A stretch of DNA of 40,992 bases from Chara braunii. Taxonomy: Eukaryota > Streptophyta > Charophyceae > Charales > Characeae. Where the stretch lies: positions 1,091,416 through 1,132,407 of the forward strand of contig BFEA01000132.1 of NCBI GenBank assembly GCA_003427395.1, read 5' to 3'. The notes under the pieces are model-generated. The model saw only the letters and a list, made by a program, of their open reading frames with translations. It searched no databases and had not been told where the DNA came from. Both the position numbers and the translations under genes were made by a program. Below are positions 10,310-20,109 of this stretch, in pieces; the stretch's first letter is position 1, and the number at the start of each line of letters is the position of its first letter.

Positions 10310-12018
10310 ATGTCTGGTATCGAGACGCGTGCGCAGACAGCGGTGAGAGAGAGAAGGGTGAGAGAAGGTGTTCTTTTTGAGAGTGTGAGGAAGGGCAAGA
10401 GGAGTGTTCGTCCAAACGCGAGGAGAGAGCGGACCCCTCTTGAGAGATCTGCTAACACCCCTTCCTCCGGCATGGCAGACATCACATCTGCCCAATGGCA
10501 GGCCATGCTGGACGCAGCTGACGAGAACGAGAAACCGTTCTTCCAAAAGCTTTATGATGATGCCGTGCAGAGGGAAAGGGAGGCAGAGGCAGCAGCCAGA
10601 GCCACCAGCATTGCTGATCAGGTGGCCCTCCTTCAGGTCCCGAAAGCGAACGCTGACCGGTTCCAAGAGAGGCTAGCTGCTGCCGTAGCAGCCTTGGTTC
10701 GGCTGCGGACCTTGGAAGACCTTGAGACCCGTGTGACAGCAGTGGAACAGCGGAACCAAGAACTGCAGGCTGAGATAATCAGCCTCAAACAGTCCCAACT
10801 GTCTGCCCCCCGCCCGCCTAACCCTCGACCTGTTGCAGTCCCAGTCTCTCAATCTAATACAGTCCTCAATGGCAAGAGCAAGTTTTGAACTGTGACCAGC
10901 GCAGGAACCGGTGCCAGCTCCTCAAGCGACAGCGCCGACAGTTCTGCACTAGTCGTAGTCCCAAATGCAGGTTCACCAGTCCAAAACGCCACAGTCCTTA
11001 CTGGCGTACAGTACAACGGTCTCGTAGTGGACAAGCGGGCGGCCACACTGCCGTCCAAGTACGACGGAAAAGGGGACATCACCTCTTGGATTAGTTCCAT
11101 GCGCTCATTCTTCGAGGTAATGCGGACAGCGCAGGAAGACCGAAGTATGATCATGGGCACTAGTACTGAGCCCGCCGTACGGGATCACATTGAGCTCCAA
11201 GCTGTTGCTGCAGGTTATGAGAGAATTGACCTGATTGAGTGGCTGAAAGTAACCCCTGTACGCACCCTTGAGGACCTTCTCATCACACGGTACCAAAATA
11301 AGCACGCTGCGCTCAAGGCAAGGCTGAAGCTTGAGGCCCTCAAGGGCCAAACATGGAGGTCCTTCACGCAGGCTTTGGAACAGCACTTGACTGGTTTGTT
11401 CACCACTCCAGACCTGGGAATGACCGACGTGTCTTGTATGGATGTAGTCATGGGAGTGGCCCCTAAAGAATACCTCTCCCTGCTAGGACTTAAGACCATA
11501 CCACTTGGCGAGAGCTCATGACGGATCTAGTCAACCTAGAGGCCAAGGACCTCGCCAGGCGTAAAAAGGCGCCCGCTGCAGGTGGAAAACCACAACCCAA
11601 GCGGTATGGAAGCAGCAACCAGCTCGCCCTGCATGAACATCGGGAGGCTGAAGATCAGTCCTACGCGGATGATCTGTCTCTAGATGACGATCTAGAGCCG
11701 GACTCCGATATGGGTTGTTCCACATCAGCCATTGAGTCTGACGTAAACGAAGATGAAAAACTTGATGGTTTTAAAAAGACTGCTTCAAACAAGGGGCCTA
11801 GCCCTGGTTCGGGTAGGGGAACTATTGCACACCTCCCCAAGAATGCGAAGATCCCTGAGAAACCAGAGGACGCATCTACCAAGCCTTGGGCAGCCCTCCG
11901 TATCAGTCAAAAAGAATGGGAAAGAAGATCTAAATTGCGCGTATGCTTGCATTGTCAAAAGCCTGGGCATGCTGTGCAGGACTGTTATCGACTTCAGGGA
12001 AACAGGCAAAGGGCGTAG
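10310..12018 (+). pseudogene. gag: gag (nucleocapsid-type) of the LTR element, broken
   Basis: Gag coats and packages the element RNA. Translation would start at the ATG at 10,310. The N-terminal 190 residues are Arg/Glu/Ala/Gln-rich with coiled-coil character. A TGA at 10,886-10,888 stops this frame, but the same frame resumes at once with a retrotransposon gag domain (about 11,040-11,510). At 11,518-11,521 the frame ends in an ATGA overlap. The natural continuation, recognisable as a Trp-Arg-Glu-Leu then Val-x-Leu-Glu-Ala run, lies in another frame, so a frameshift occurred just before. The last segment carries a CCHC zinc knuckle (Cys-x2-Cys-x4-His-x4-Cys, about 11,944-11,985), typical of nucleocapsid. 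The gene cannot make full-length Gag as it stands unless recoding occurs. Confidence 0.8.
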
Positions 12019-12020
12019 AG

Positions 12021-12173
12021 GAGTCATCAACACTCTCTACAATAAGGGAAGTTGAAGCGTCAGTTGCAGGCCCCTCCAAGGAGCCTGAATCTGATCAACA
12101 GCCTGCCTCTGAAGCCCGGAACGACGCTGAATGCAAGGCTGCTGCAATTCATGTGCTATACGCTGAGCCTTAG
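12021..12173 (+). pseudogene. gag-protease spacer fragment
   Basis: After the zinc-knuckle frame ends at 12,018, a Ser/Glu/Ala-rich acidic segment continues in a different frame to a TAG at 12,171. Such linkers join gag and protease in gypsy polyproteins. The frame change is a further break in the reading frame. Confidence 0.45.
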
Positions 12174-12244
12174 GAGGAGTTGACTTCCACGTTCACCTGG
12201 AACATTGCCTGCAGCTCAAGCAGCAACGCCATGTTCAAGGGAGT

Positions 12245-12688
12245 GTGGAGCTAACCTTCTTTAAACTGCTCATTAACCGTCGATACATCCGCGTGCTGAT
12301 TGATAGTGGTTCAACCACTAATTTCTTTTTTCCTAACGGGATTCGTAAGGCGGGCCTGGGAATGAAGCTAGTGGAACTGCAAAACCCTTGTGAGACCCAG
12401 GTGGGCAACCAAGAGGTTGTCACCTCCACACATGCTGTCAAAGGTGTGCGCGTCACCTTTGACAAGGACCGCACTGTCACACATGAGCTCAACTTTTATG
12501 TCATGGACAAGCGTCCGTTCGACGCGGTCATTGGCTTGGGCTGGTTAAAGGCTCATTGCCTAAGGACCACGTGGGCGGACAATCAGTTCGTGGTGCGTGA
12601 TGCCAAGGGGAACGAGCGTACCGACTTATTAGATGAGACGCGCGAGTCCCCTATGACGCTTCTAAGTGCAAACAAATTCTGCAAATAA
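12245..12688 (+). pseudogene. Retropepsin-type aspartic protease of the LTR element
   Basis: A 147-residue frame with the catalytic motif V-L-I-D-S-G-S-T-T-N (about residues 19-28) and, further on, a Val-Ile-Gly-Leu-Gly-Trp-Leu motif (about residue 95) that corresponds to the second conserved loop of retroviral-type proteases. It would cleave the Gag-Pol polyprotein after dimerisation. The catalytic Asp is intact. The frame is separated from gag by stops and frame changes. Reverse transcriptase should follow but is absent. An in-frame TAA at 12,686 ends it. Confidence 0.8.
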
Positions 12689-12960
12689 GTGCGATTCTGC
12701 AAATAAGTGCGCAGGCGCAAGGAAGCTGAGCATGTACATATAGCTCTTGTACAGCCTCTCCATGTGCCTTCTACTTTTGCTGCATTTTCTACCTCGGTAA
12801 GTAATTCTACTTCTACCACCTCTACTTCTACCACCTCTACTTCTATTCCATCTACTTCTATTGTGGATAATCCTTCTACTTATGATCCAAGTACTTCGAA
12901 TCCAGTCGTAATTGCTGTAAATTCTCGATCTGATTTTCTTTCTTTCTCCTGATGAGGATG
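12689..12960 (+). pseudogene. Thr/Ser-rich pol linker after protease, truncated
   Basis: A plus-strand frame (12,707-12,952) begins with a basic stretch and then repeats Ser-Thr-Ser-Thr, from an imperfect CTACTTCTA-type minisatellite at 12,805-12,865. Position and composition fit the linker between protease and reverse transcriptase in gypsy elements. After it the sequence runs into LTR-like DNA, which marks the deletion point. Confidence 0.45.
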
Positions 12961-13002
12961 ATCCACACACAACTGACTTTTGAGTTTTGCCCATAGACCG
13001 AA

Positions 13003-14221
13003 TACCCTGCTGAGTTTCCCGCTTGCTACTAAGTTTGTGTGTGCACGCTTGCTGGACTGCATGTCTGTCTGAGTGCTGGATGGCTTGGATGTGTGTGTGA
13101 CCGTGCCTGTCTGAGTGCTGGTTGGCATGAGTATGTGTGTGGCCCGTCAGGGCACTTGCTCGTTTGTTGGGCCCTCAGGGCCGGTACTTACTTGTGGCCG
13201 TGACGTTGAGGGGTTGCAGCGGGGAAAAACACTCAATTAGCGGGTAGGCCGGTACTGCACCTGGAAGGGGTAGATGTGCAGGTACCGGAGGTCGAGCAGA
13301 AGAAGACAAAAGTGGCATTTTTAGAGGCCCAGTAGTTGTAGGTTAGGTCTAGGCGGCGATCAGTCCAACCAGTCTGGATCTAGGGCCTGTACGGGCAATA
13401 TCAGAGTCTGCAATGATGTTTCCCTCCGAAAGGGAGGATGTACCGGTTGCTTGGGAGGCCGAGCGGCCTGGAAGTCACCGCCCAAGAGGCAAAGCAGGCC
13501 GCTATATCTTCTGGCCGGGCAGAGAGTCCGGCCTCTTTTTCGGTGTGCAAGTTTGGTGACACCCTGGTGGAGCGCTGGCTGGAGCAGCGCTAAGCTGGAG
13601 CAGCGCTGCTGGGGAGGAAGGAGAAAGACACAAGGGAGGAAGGAGGAAGAAGGAGGGAAGGGGGAAGAGCGCCAGGGGTACTTACCTGGTTATGGTGGCA
13701 GCCATCTTCATCACCTTGATGGGCGCCGCAGCAGGGAGTCCCCAACTGGGGAGAGCTACACCAAGAAGCTTCAAGGCAGGGTTGGGCATGGCGGCCTGAG
13801 CTAGAGAAGCCATAGCTGCTTTGGGTTGTCCTTTGGGCATCTGGGCAAAGCTTAGTAGTCCGCCATAGCCTCGGCCTATGAGAGTGAAGAGTGGGGGAGG
13901 CGGTCATGGCTATGGTGGACCTCAAGTGATACCTGCAGTAGAAGAGGAACTCGGACATTGATTCTGGACCAGTCATTCAACATTGTATTATTATTTCTTG
14001 TATGAATAAGAGAAGTGGGAGATAAGGAGGAGGAGATTGTTGGGCGAAGAAGAAGAGCCTTGTCATTGTCTTTGCTGGTGTACATCTTCTTCTTCTTCTT
14101 TCTTTCTTACTTCTTCTTCTTCTTCTAATCCTCTCTCCCTCCTCTCAAGTTCATTCATTTCTTTCTGCAATTGGATGGCATTGTACTTTCCGGTGGATGT
14201 GTATCTCGAAATTGGTCAGGG
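13003..14221 (+). repeat. Right LTR (diverged, ends truncated)
   Basis: Collinear with 7,630-8,950. Shared blocks include the GGCCGGTACTTAC word (13,180), AAAAACACTCAA (13,225), TGATGTTTCCCTCCGAAAGG (13,413) and the closing GGATGGCATTGT segment (14,172). The first 40-50 bases of the LTR and its terminal CA cannot be recognised, so both ends are eroded or replaced. Confidence 0.75.
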
Positions 14222-14241
14222 AAAGCGAATATGACGACACC

Positions 14242-14262
14242 AAAAAAAAAAAAAAAAAAAAA
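14242..14262 (+). repeat. A21 homopolymer at the element boundary
   Basis: Twenty-one A residues directly right of the eroded LTR. This could be a slippage tract, or the tail of a retroposed sequence inserted at the boundary. Confidence 0.8.
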
Positions 14263-14328
14263 CTGTCAAGCAGTGTCGCAACAACGGCCGCAGCGTGGCT
14301 GCGGCGGGTCCACTTGTTGCTACAATGG

Positions 14329-14562
14329 CAACTTTGAGTAAGCGATCGTACTTGGCACTGAAGCCAGGCCTGCCAGCCGTCAGACCAGCCGGCCGTTTGG
14401 GGATAAGTAGGACAGAGGGTTGTGGATCTTCCATCTGAAATGCAGCAACTTTGAGTAAGCGATCGTACTTGGCACTGAAGTCAGGCCTGCCATCCGTCAG
14501 ACCAGCCGGCCGTTTGGGGATAAGTAGGACAGAGGGTTGTGGATCTTCCATCTGAAATGCAG
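14329..14562 (-). repeat. Two tandem 117-bp units, coding-like on the minus strand
   Basis: Units 14,329-14,445 and 14,446-14,562 are nearly identical. Read on the minus strand, the frame 14,216-14,551 carries a 39-residue Pro/Arg/Lys-rich repeat twice, beginning with the residues EDPQPSVLLIPKRPAGL. The unit length is a whole number of codons and the few differences keep the frame open, which fits a coding repeat but does not prove it. No family is recognised. The frame ends inside the A21 tract (poly-Phe on the minus strand), so it is truncated if it was a gene. Confidence 0.7.
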
Positions 14563-15911
14563 CCTGTTCGGCGTCATACCAGTGGAAGAATGGACGGAGC
14601 TGTTGTACAACCCCTCCAACGCGTACAGTTCTTCATCCCATGTTGCACAGCCCCTTCACCACGTACAGTTCTTCACCGCGTCATATTGGGAAGTGCTTAC
14701 GGCATTAATCCATCCAATCAGCAGGTGGTTGTGAAGTCAATCAGCGGGCCACTGGGAAACAACGGCAATTCGCCAAGAAGGTAGTCACAGCTCACTGAAA
14801 ACGCTGCAAACGATACCTGTTTGAAAAGAATAATTGTCGCGCATAGGCTTCAGAAAGCTGCAATCACACTTATTCGAAGGAAACAGCACCTGCATGAATC
14901 TGGATGAGGCAGCAGCAGCGCAGGATCTGGAGGAGACAACAACACTGGTCCAGTCAAGCCCTCAACTCCAATCTCTGTAACGACAAGCCCCCATGGTCAC
15001 CTGCAAGCCCTGCTCCCTCAGCAGACAACCAATACTCACACAACAGTCAGCAATGGTTGTCATCGCTTGTGGCAGTAGCGGCGATCAGAACCCTCATGTA
15101 ATCCACCACCTAGTCCCTGCAGCTTACGAGCCTTGTCTAATGGTTCACTAATCTGGTATGCTGCAGCAGGGACGTAGCTACCGAAAGCCTGCCGCGAGGT
15201 TATCTTTACTCCAGAACGAAGCACACTCCCACGCTGTCATCTGCAGAATCCATTCAGAACGGGCCAACTCCACAATCGGGCTGGCTGAGTATACCTGCTA
15301 ACCTTGACGCTTCTCCTCAACCACTTCGCAATAACCCACCCTTCTTCACCTTTCCTCCAGTGCGGGCTCATATTTTGATCAGGCTGGCCAATCACTCAAT
15401 CTGCTCATAGGAACGAGCATAACGATAGTTCAAGAACGAGCACTGTTGAGATCATGCAGATAGCATCCACCATGCAAGCAAACAAGAACGCGGAAGAGCT
15501 GGTCGTATCGGTGGTCAGTCGAGCCCACGACTCAAGGTAGTGGCCACTAGCACAACAAGGACGGGAAATACCTGCGGACTTTACTACTTTCGACTTCAAG
15601 TCAGACTCAGAAGGAGCGGCGATGGTGCAGAGGTTATAATCCCGATGCTGTAGAGAAAACCGCCGCGAATTGAAGTCCGAGACTACATCAGGACAGTTCC
15701 TGCAGTAGTAATCAGGAATGAGCTCTGAATCCGTCAGTCCTAACTGCTCTTTTGTATGAGGTGAATCCGCCCCAAATTGATCATTTATCTATTCGGTGTG
15801 TGCAACTACATAAGAAGAGCACTTTCAGAAGCGGCGAAAGGAACTCACTACTACAACTTTTGCCTTTCGAGTTCATTCTTCCTGGATACGCTTAGACCTG
15901 TAGCACATTTG

Positions 15912-15914
<3 letters not shown>
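14563..15914. other. Intergenic, nothing recognised
   Basis: Mixed-composition DNA with scattered short frames and no protein-like run. A word ending in ACGTACAGTTCTTCA recurs at about 14,625 and 14,660. Confidence 0.5.
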
Positions 15915-15958
<44 letters not shown>

Positions 15959-16230
15959 TCTCTCCAAATGTTCAAAATGAGGAATCTTCCTCACAAATGC
16001 AAGAAGATTCATTCTCATTTCCGCACATTTGGAGAGCGTGACCCGCTACTTGCCGAACGTGCAAAATCAGAATGAATCTTCCGCAAGAAGGCGGGAAGAT
16101 TCTTGCGGAAGATTCATTCTGATTTTGCACATTTGGAGAGTAGCAGGCAGGGTTTTCCAAATGTGCAAAACGAGAATGAATCTTCCGTACATTCGCGCGG
16201 AAGATTATTCTCATTTTGCACATTTGGAGA

Positions 16231-16299
<69 letters not shown>
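15915..16299. repeat. Palindrome cluster: three hairpins between (GA)n and (CT)n
   Basis: (AG)21 at 15,915-15,956 and (CT)33 at 16,233-16,299 are complementary and enclose three successive stem-loops with related arms. Stem 1 is 15,961-15,990 with 16,001-16,035. Stem 2 is 16,053-16,087 with 16,102-16,136 (35 bp, about two mismatches, 14-base loop). Stem 3 is 16,156-16,187 with 16,198-16,229 (about 32 bp, 10-base loop). The shared arm reads CCAAATGTGCAAAA then a GAATGAATCTTCCG block. Single-arm copies occur at 23,821-23,880 and 24,146-24,200. Open frames here are only reflections of the palindromes and dinucleotide tracts. Confidence 0.9.
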
Positions 16300-16301
<2 letters not shown>

Positions 16302-17610
16302 GCCCGCCCGTCCTGCCCGCCACCTCGCTGGCCTCGCAGCCCCTCTTCAACAACTCCACCCCCCCGAGGCCCCCCGGTCGGGCACACACAAGCATGTTGG
16401 CGGGATTTTTTTCCTGTTCGTGTGAACATGTTCGTGGCATGTCCGTGCAAACACTTGGACGTGTTTCACGTTCGGAAAGTCGGGGAACATGTTCGTCGTG
16501 CTACACAGGTTTAGACTACTATCATAACCTGGTCAGAACGAATCGGACCTTAACTACAAGAAAGGGAGAACACAACTGATTCCATCTTACAAACAGCATG
16601 AGCACGATGACCTCCGACCCTGATCGCAACATGTATTAATGATAGCAATTGTTGCTTTAAATCGATGAAGAGCGCGCTCAAGAAAAGGGTCAAAAACTAC
16701 ACATATGGTTAATAGGTGGTGTCATTTTCGGCGGATTTTTCACCGAAACTGTCATATTTCCCCGAATTGGTGTTTTTTTTGTTGTTTGTTTTCTTGTGTG
16801 ATATGTATGTGCTTTAGGGTATATCTGTATTCAGTTTTGATGCATTTGGGCGGGTAACGAAAAAGTTGGCAAAAACACCGATTTCAGTAAAAGATTGGCG
16901 AACTTCGAAAGCTACTCCGAAATATTAGGTTCTTTTTCCCCTTTTTTTTTTTTTTTTTTTTTTTTTGTTTTTTGTATTATGCGCCTGCATTTTTTGTTTG
17001 CAAAATTTTTGATGACATTGTTTGTGGTGGTGCGGCGAAAAACCTCGAATTCCTGGCCTTCCATTAACCATCTCTCAGTAGAGAAAAGACGCGTGTGACC
17101 ATGGCAACAAAATGACACACTCGCCCGAACGGCATTAGACTCGACCCTGAAGTAAAGAAGGGTGCACTCTAACACACCGTCAAGCAGGACTTGTAAAGCA
17201 ATGTGCATGGCCAAAGTATTGCCAAAGGAAACGACGGGCATCATCGCGGAAGACAACAACCATAACTGTGATGGGGCTGAGGAAGAGCAGCGAGGTCGAG
17301 GGAGAGAGGGAGGGAGGGAGAGCACACACACACACTCACTCAACTCGACACGGACTCGACACGACTCGACGGACGCAGACACAAAGTGGCGAAGTTGCAA
17401 AGTCTCAAAGTCGCAATCTTGGTTTTCGAACACACTATCGCAGCAAAGTGACACCGAAGCACAAGCACTGAGGCCGAGGAATGAATCCCCAAACTCAGCT
17501 TGAGTCTGGTCTTAAGTACCGAACTCAAGTTGAGTCTGAGGGCAAGAGTGCAATTTGCCTCGGGGCTGAACTGAAAATCGAAGGTCTGAGCTTGGGCGCC
17601 AGAATGCCAG
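16300..17610. other. Intergenic, T-rich and mixed, nothing recognised
   Basis: It includes a long T tract at about 16,941-16,966 and a short ACTCGACACG-type repeat at 17,340-17,375. Several overlapping open frames at 16,912-17,720 have low-complexity or unfamiliar translations and no supporting signals. Confidence 0.45.
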
Positions 17611-17786
17611 ATGGCACCAAGTACGAAATCCGAAAGTGGCTGAGGCGGGATTTGAGAACGGGCACCAACTGCAGAGGGCGCCAACAGTCAAGAACTGGAG
17701 ATCAAAGACTCCAAAAAAAATAGAATATCAGCCTGGCGGGCGGTAACCTGCGGACCAGGGATCGAGCCCTGGCTGGGTCCGTAACA
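17611..17786 (-). repeat. Direct repeat flanking the minus-strand element (left copy)
   Basis: Matches 23,411-23,572 over its whole length except for a short insertion near 17,735-17,755. Read on the minus strand both begin TGTTACGGACCCAGCC, the usual TG start of an LTR, and both lie outside the deleted chromovirus at 18,839-21,606. Beyond about 170 bp the two diverge, so they may be LTR ends or two copies of an unrelated small repeat. A short tRNA T-arm-like hairpin (CAGGG, loop, CCCTG) lies in it. Confidence 0.65.
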
Positions 17787-17901
17787 CTATTCCCTCCCTC
17801 TGGAAGGCAACGTCCCGGCTGCCAAAGACCCAATGAAACTGTGAAGGACGGGACGGGGCTGATCACTGGCCAGAAAAGGAAAAGGGGAGTAATGCAAGTA
17901 G

Positions 17902-18110
17902 CAGGGTAATCCTATTGAGGCTCTACAGGGATGAGGGAATCAATACTCAAGTAACAGGGGAGTACTATTGAGGTTCTACAGGGATGAGGGAATCAATGCT
18001 CAAGTAATAGGGTAATCCTATTGAGGGTCTACAAGGCTTTAGGTTACATGGTAATCCTATTGAGGTTCTACAAGTACCAGGGTAGTCCTATTGGTGTTCT
18101 ACAAGGTTAT
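17902..18110 (+). repeat. Degenerate tandem repeat, about five units of 32-53 bp
   Basis: The core GGTAATCCTATTGAGG followed by TTCTACA recurs at about 17,902, 17,955, 18,008, 18,046 and 18,077, with CAAGTA spacers. Spacing is uneven because of internal deletions. Confidence 0.8.
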
Positions 18111-18530
18111 AGGTTGTCAGGTTTGAGAGAAATAAAATAAAACAAAAAAAAATGTTTGTTCAATGCTCAAGTGTTGGGGTGTTTGAGGGGTTTGGAAAAA
18201 CAACGTCTCAGGTTTGTACCAAAGTGTTGGCGAAAACAATGTCTTGAGGAAGGTCTTGGAGGATGTCGCAGAAGTGGCGGTGAGGAAACAGTCTTCAGCA
18301 GTTCCGTGATGTAGACAGCGAGGACTTCAGCTTGATTGTCGCAGTAGCAGGTTGCGGCCGGTACATGATCTGATGATGAGGTATGATCCAGATAGCACGT
18401 CGCAGACTGATCTTGATGTCCATGTCGGAGGTGCTGCTCCAGAAGTCTGTCGAGTCCAGGGTGCCGCTCAAAGGGAACAACATGGTGGCCAACCAGCTAT
18501 CTTATCTCCTCATACTGAGCTGCAGCATGC

Positions 18531-18606
18531 CATCGTCCTCGTGCTCTTGCCATTAGATCCATTATCGCCATCGTCCTCGTGCGCTTGCCATTAGATCCAT
18601 TATCGT
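18531..18606. repeat. Two tandem 38-bp units
   Basis: The CATCGTCCTCGTG segment and the bases after it, through ATCCATTATCG, occur twice, 38 bp apart, with one mismatch. It lies in the non-coding DNA between 18,111 and the minus-strand element, where no gene is seen. Confidence 0.85.
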
Positions 18607-18838
18607 CGGCGACGCGTAGGGGCCACATAGAGAGCTTGGACAAGAGAGACAAGGATGTGGCAGAGGACAGATGGGGAGAATGGGGCAAGGCGGAGGCAAG
18701 GGCGGATCAGACATGGGGGGGTTCAAGAGGCAAGGGCTTTGCTGGGTACAGGGGTGTGTGTAGAGCAGGAATGCGGGGGTTTGGCGGGGTCAAGGCGGGG
18801 TTTATGCAAGGGTTTAGGGTTTAAGTTGTATTATGTAT

Positions 18839-20000
18839 CTAGGATATAGGGTGAGCACGATCATAGGCGTGAATAAGTTTCATAGCATTCTTAAGGTTAG
18901 GAAGAGGTTCCCATGTGGATTCTTCGTCAGGCTATCCAGTCCATTAACTTCGTATTTTGTGATTGGTTCCAGATGGTCTGATACTTGAGTAGTTCTTCGT
19001 CCTATGATGGTTTTGACGACAAAATCAGGGCATGTGGGTAACATGATTGGTGGAGGTCTAGGATATGGGCGGTCAGCGAATTGGGGTGGGGATTCATGGT
19101 ATTCTTTGAGGTATTCTACGTGGAAGACAGGGTGGACACAACTCATGTCGGGGGGGAGTTGGAGCTTGTAATTGATGGGGGAGGTTTGTTCAATGATGGG
19201 GAAGGGACCGAGCCATTTGTTCGAGAGTTTCTTGGACAAGCCGTGTTTGGGTTCAAAGCGTTTGGCGGAGAGCCAGACTTTGTCCCCTTCTTTGAATGAC
19301 ATGTCACGTCTGTGTTTGTTAGTCTTGTTGGCTTGTTGTTCTTGTGTTCTTTTAAGGGCTTCGGTAGCTTCTCTGAGAAGTCTATTCATTGTTGCTACCC
19401 ATTCATTGAGAGAAGGGCAGGGGGTGGAGGGGTTGAGTTGCGAGGGGAGCAGAAAGTCGGAGGGCAAGCGCGGATGATAGCCAAGGTCGAGGTAGAATGG
19501 AGTCATTCCAGTGGAAGGACAGACAACATTGTTGTACGCGATCTCGGCGGCGGTGAGCATCTGATCACAATCGTGTTGATGTGGATGACAATACTTTGGA
19601 GAGCACCGTTCATCTTCTCGGTTTGTCCATTGGTCTGTGGGTGGAATGCAGTGTTATACTTGAGTGTGGTTCCGTAAGCTTTAAAGAGGTGTTTCCAGAA
19701 TTGTGAAAGGAAGCGAGGGTCACGATCGCTGATGATGTTCTCGGGGAGACTGTGATGGCGTGTGACATGATCGAAGAAGAGAATGGCAACGTCCTTGGCG
19801 TTGTGCGATGTGGTGCAAAGGATAAAGTGGGCACGTTTAGTCAAGCGGCAAACAATGACAAAGATGCAATCATGTCGCGGTCGGTCTTGGGGAGACCACA
19901 GACGAAGTCCATGGAGATGGACTGCCACCGGTGGGTGGGGATCGACAATGATTGTAGGCCGATAGACTAGGCGTCGATGCCGGGGCGGTGCGTGGTGGCC
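18839..20000 (-). pseudogene. Integrase core plus chromodomain, frameshifted
   Basis: Integrase inserts element DNA into the genome, and the chromodomain steers it to marked chromatin. The first catalytic Asp lies in a Ser-Met-Asp-Phe-Val run (codon at 19,907-19,909) in a different frame from the next part. The second Asp lies in Ser-Asp-Arg-Asp (19,725-19,727), and the Glu follows a Pro-Gln-Thr-Asn-Gly-Gln-Thr run at about 19,640. A further frameshift separates this from the C-terminal part (frame 18,880-19,560) with its Gly-Pro-Phe motif and His-Pro-Val-Phe-His run. The chromodomain shifts frame once more near 18,915, where the Glu-Ser-Thr-Trp-Glu-Pro-Leu motif appears. At least three breaks make it non-functional. 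Confidence 0.85.
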
Positions 20001-20109
20001 ATGGGGACAGTGTTCAAGTGGAGGAGGGCTCGGGGGTGGCGGATGCGGAAGTAGCGGGTTGGGGGGCCGTGGACCTGGGTGCCTAACGTGTGAACTGTCC
20101 AGCATTTGG

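Larger units (their letters stand above)
7582..14221 (+). mobile_element. Gypsy-type LTR retrotransposon lacking RT, RNase H and integrase
   Basis: The order is left LTR (7,582-8,964), initiator-Met primer-binding site (8,967-8,978), long leader, broken gag with zinc knuckle, aspartic protease, Thr/Ser-rich linker, then a related but more diverged LTR (about 13,003-14,221). Sequence after the protease passes straight into the right LTR region, so the rest of pol is missing. The two LTRs differ far more than expected for a recent insertion, so this is either an old element or a composite of two insertions joined by deletion or recombination. No convincing target duplication was found, and the right end near 14,221 does not keep the terminal CA seen at the left LTR. 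Related LTRs lie at 38,654 and 39,855. Confidence 0.8.

Noticed and set aside
10886-10888. Programmed stop read-through in gag
   Set aside because: The TGA is followed by ACT and lacks a known read-through context. Other breaks in the same gag make ordinary decay more likely.
16029-16579. Several overlapping open frames of 100-160 codons in both strands
   Set aside because: They are produced by the (GA)n/(CT)n tracts and by palindromic arms that stay open in mirror frames. The translations are Arg-Glu or Ser-Leu repeats.
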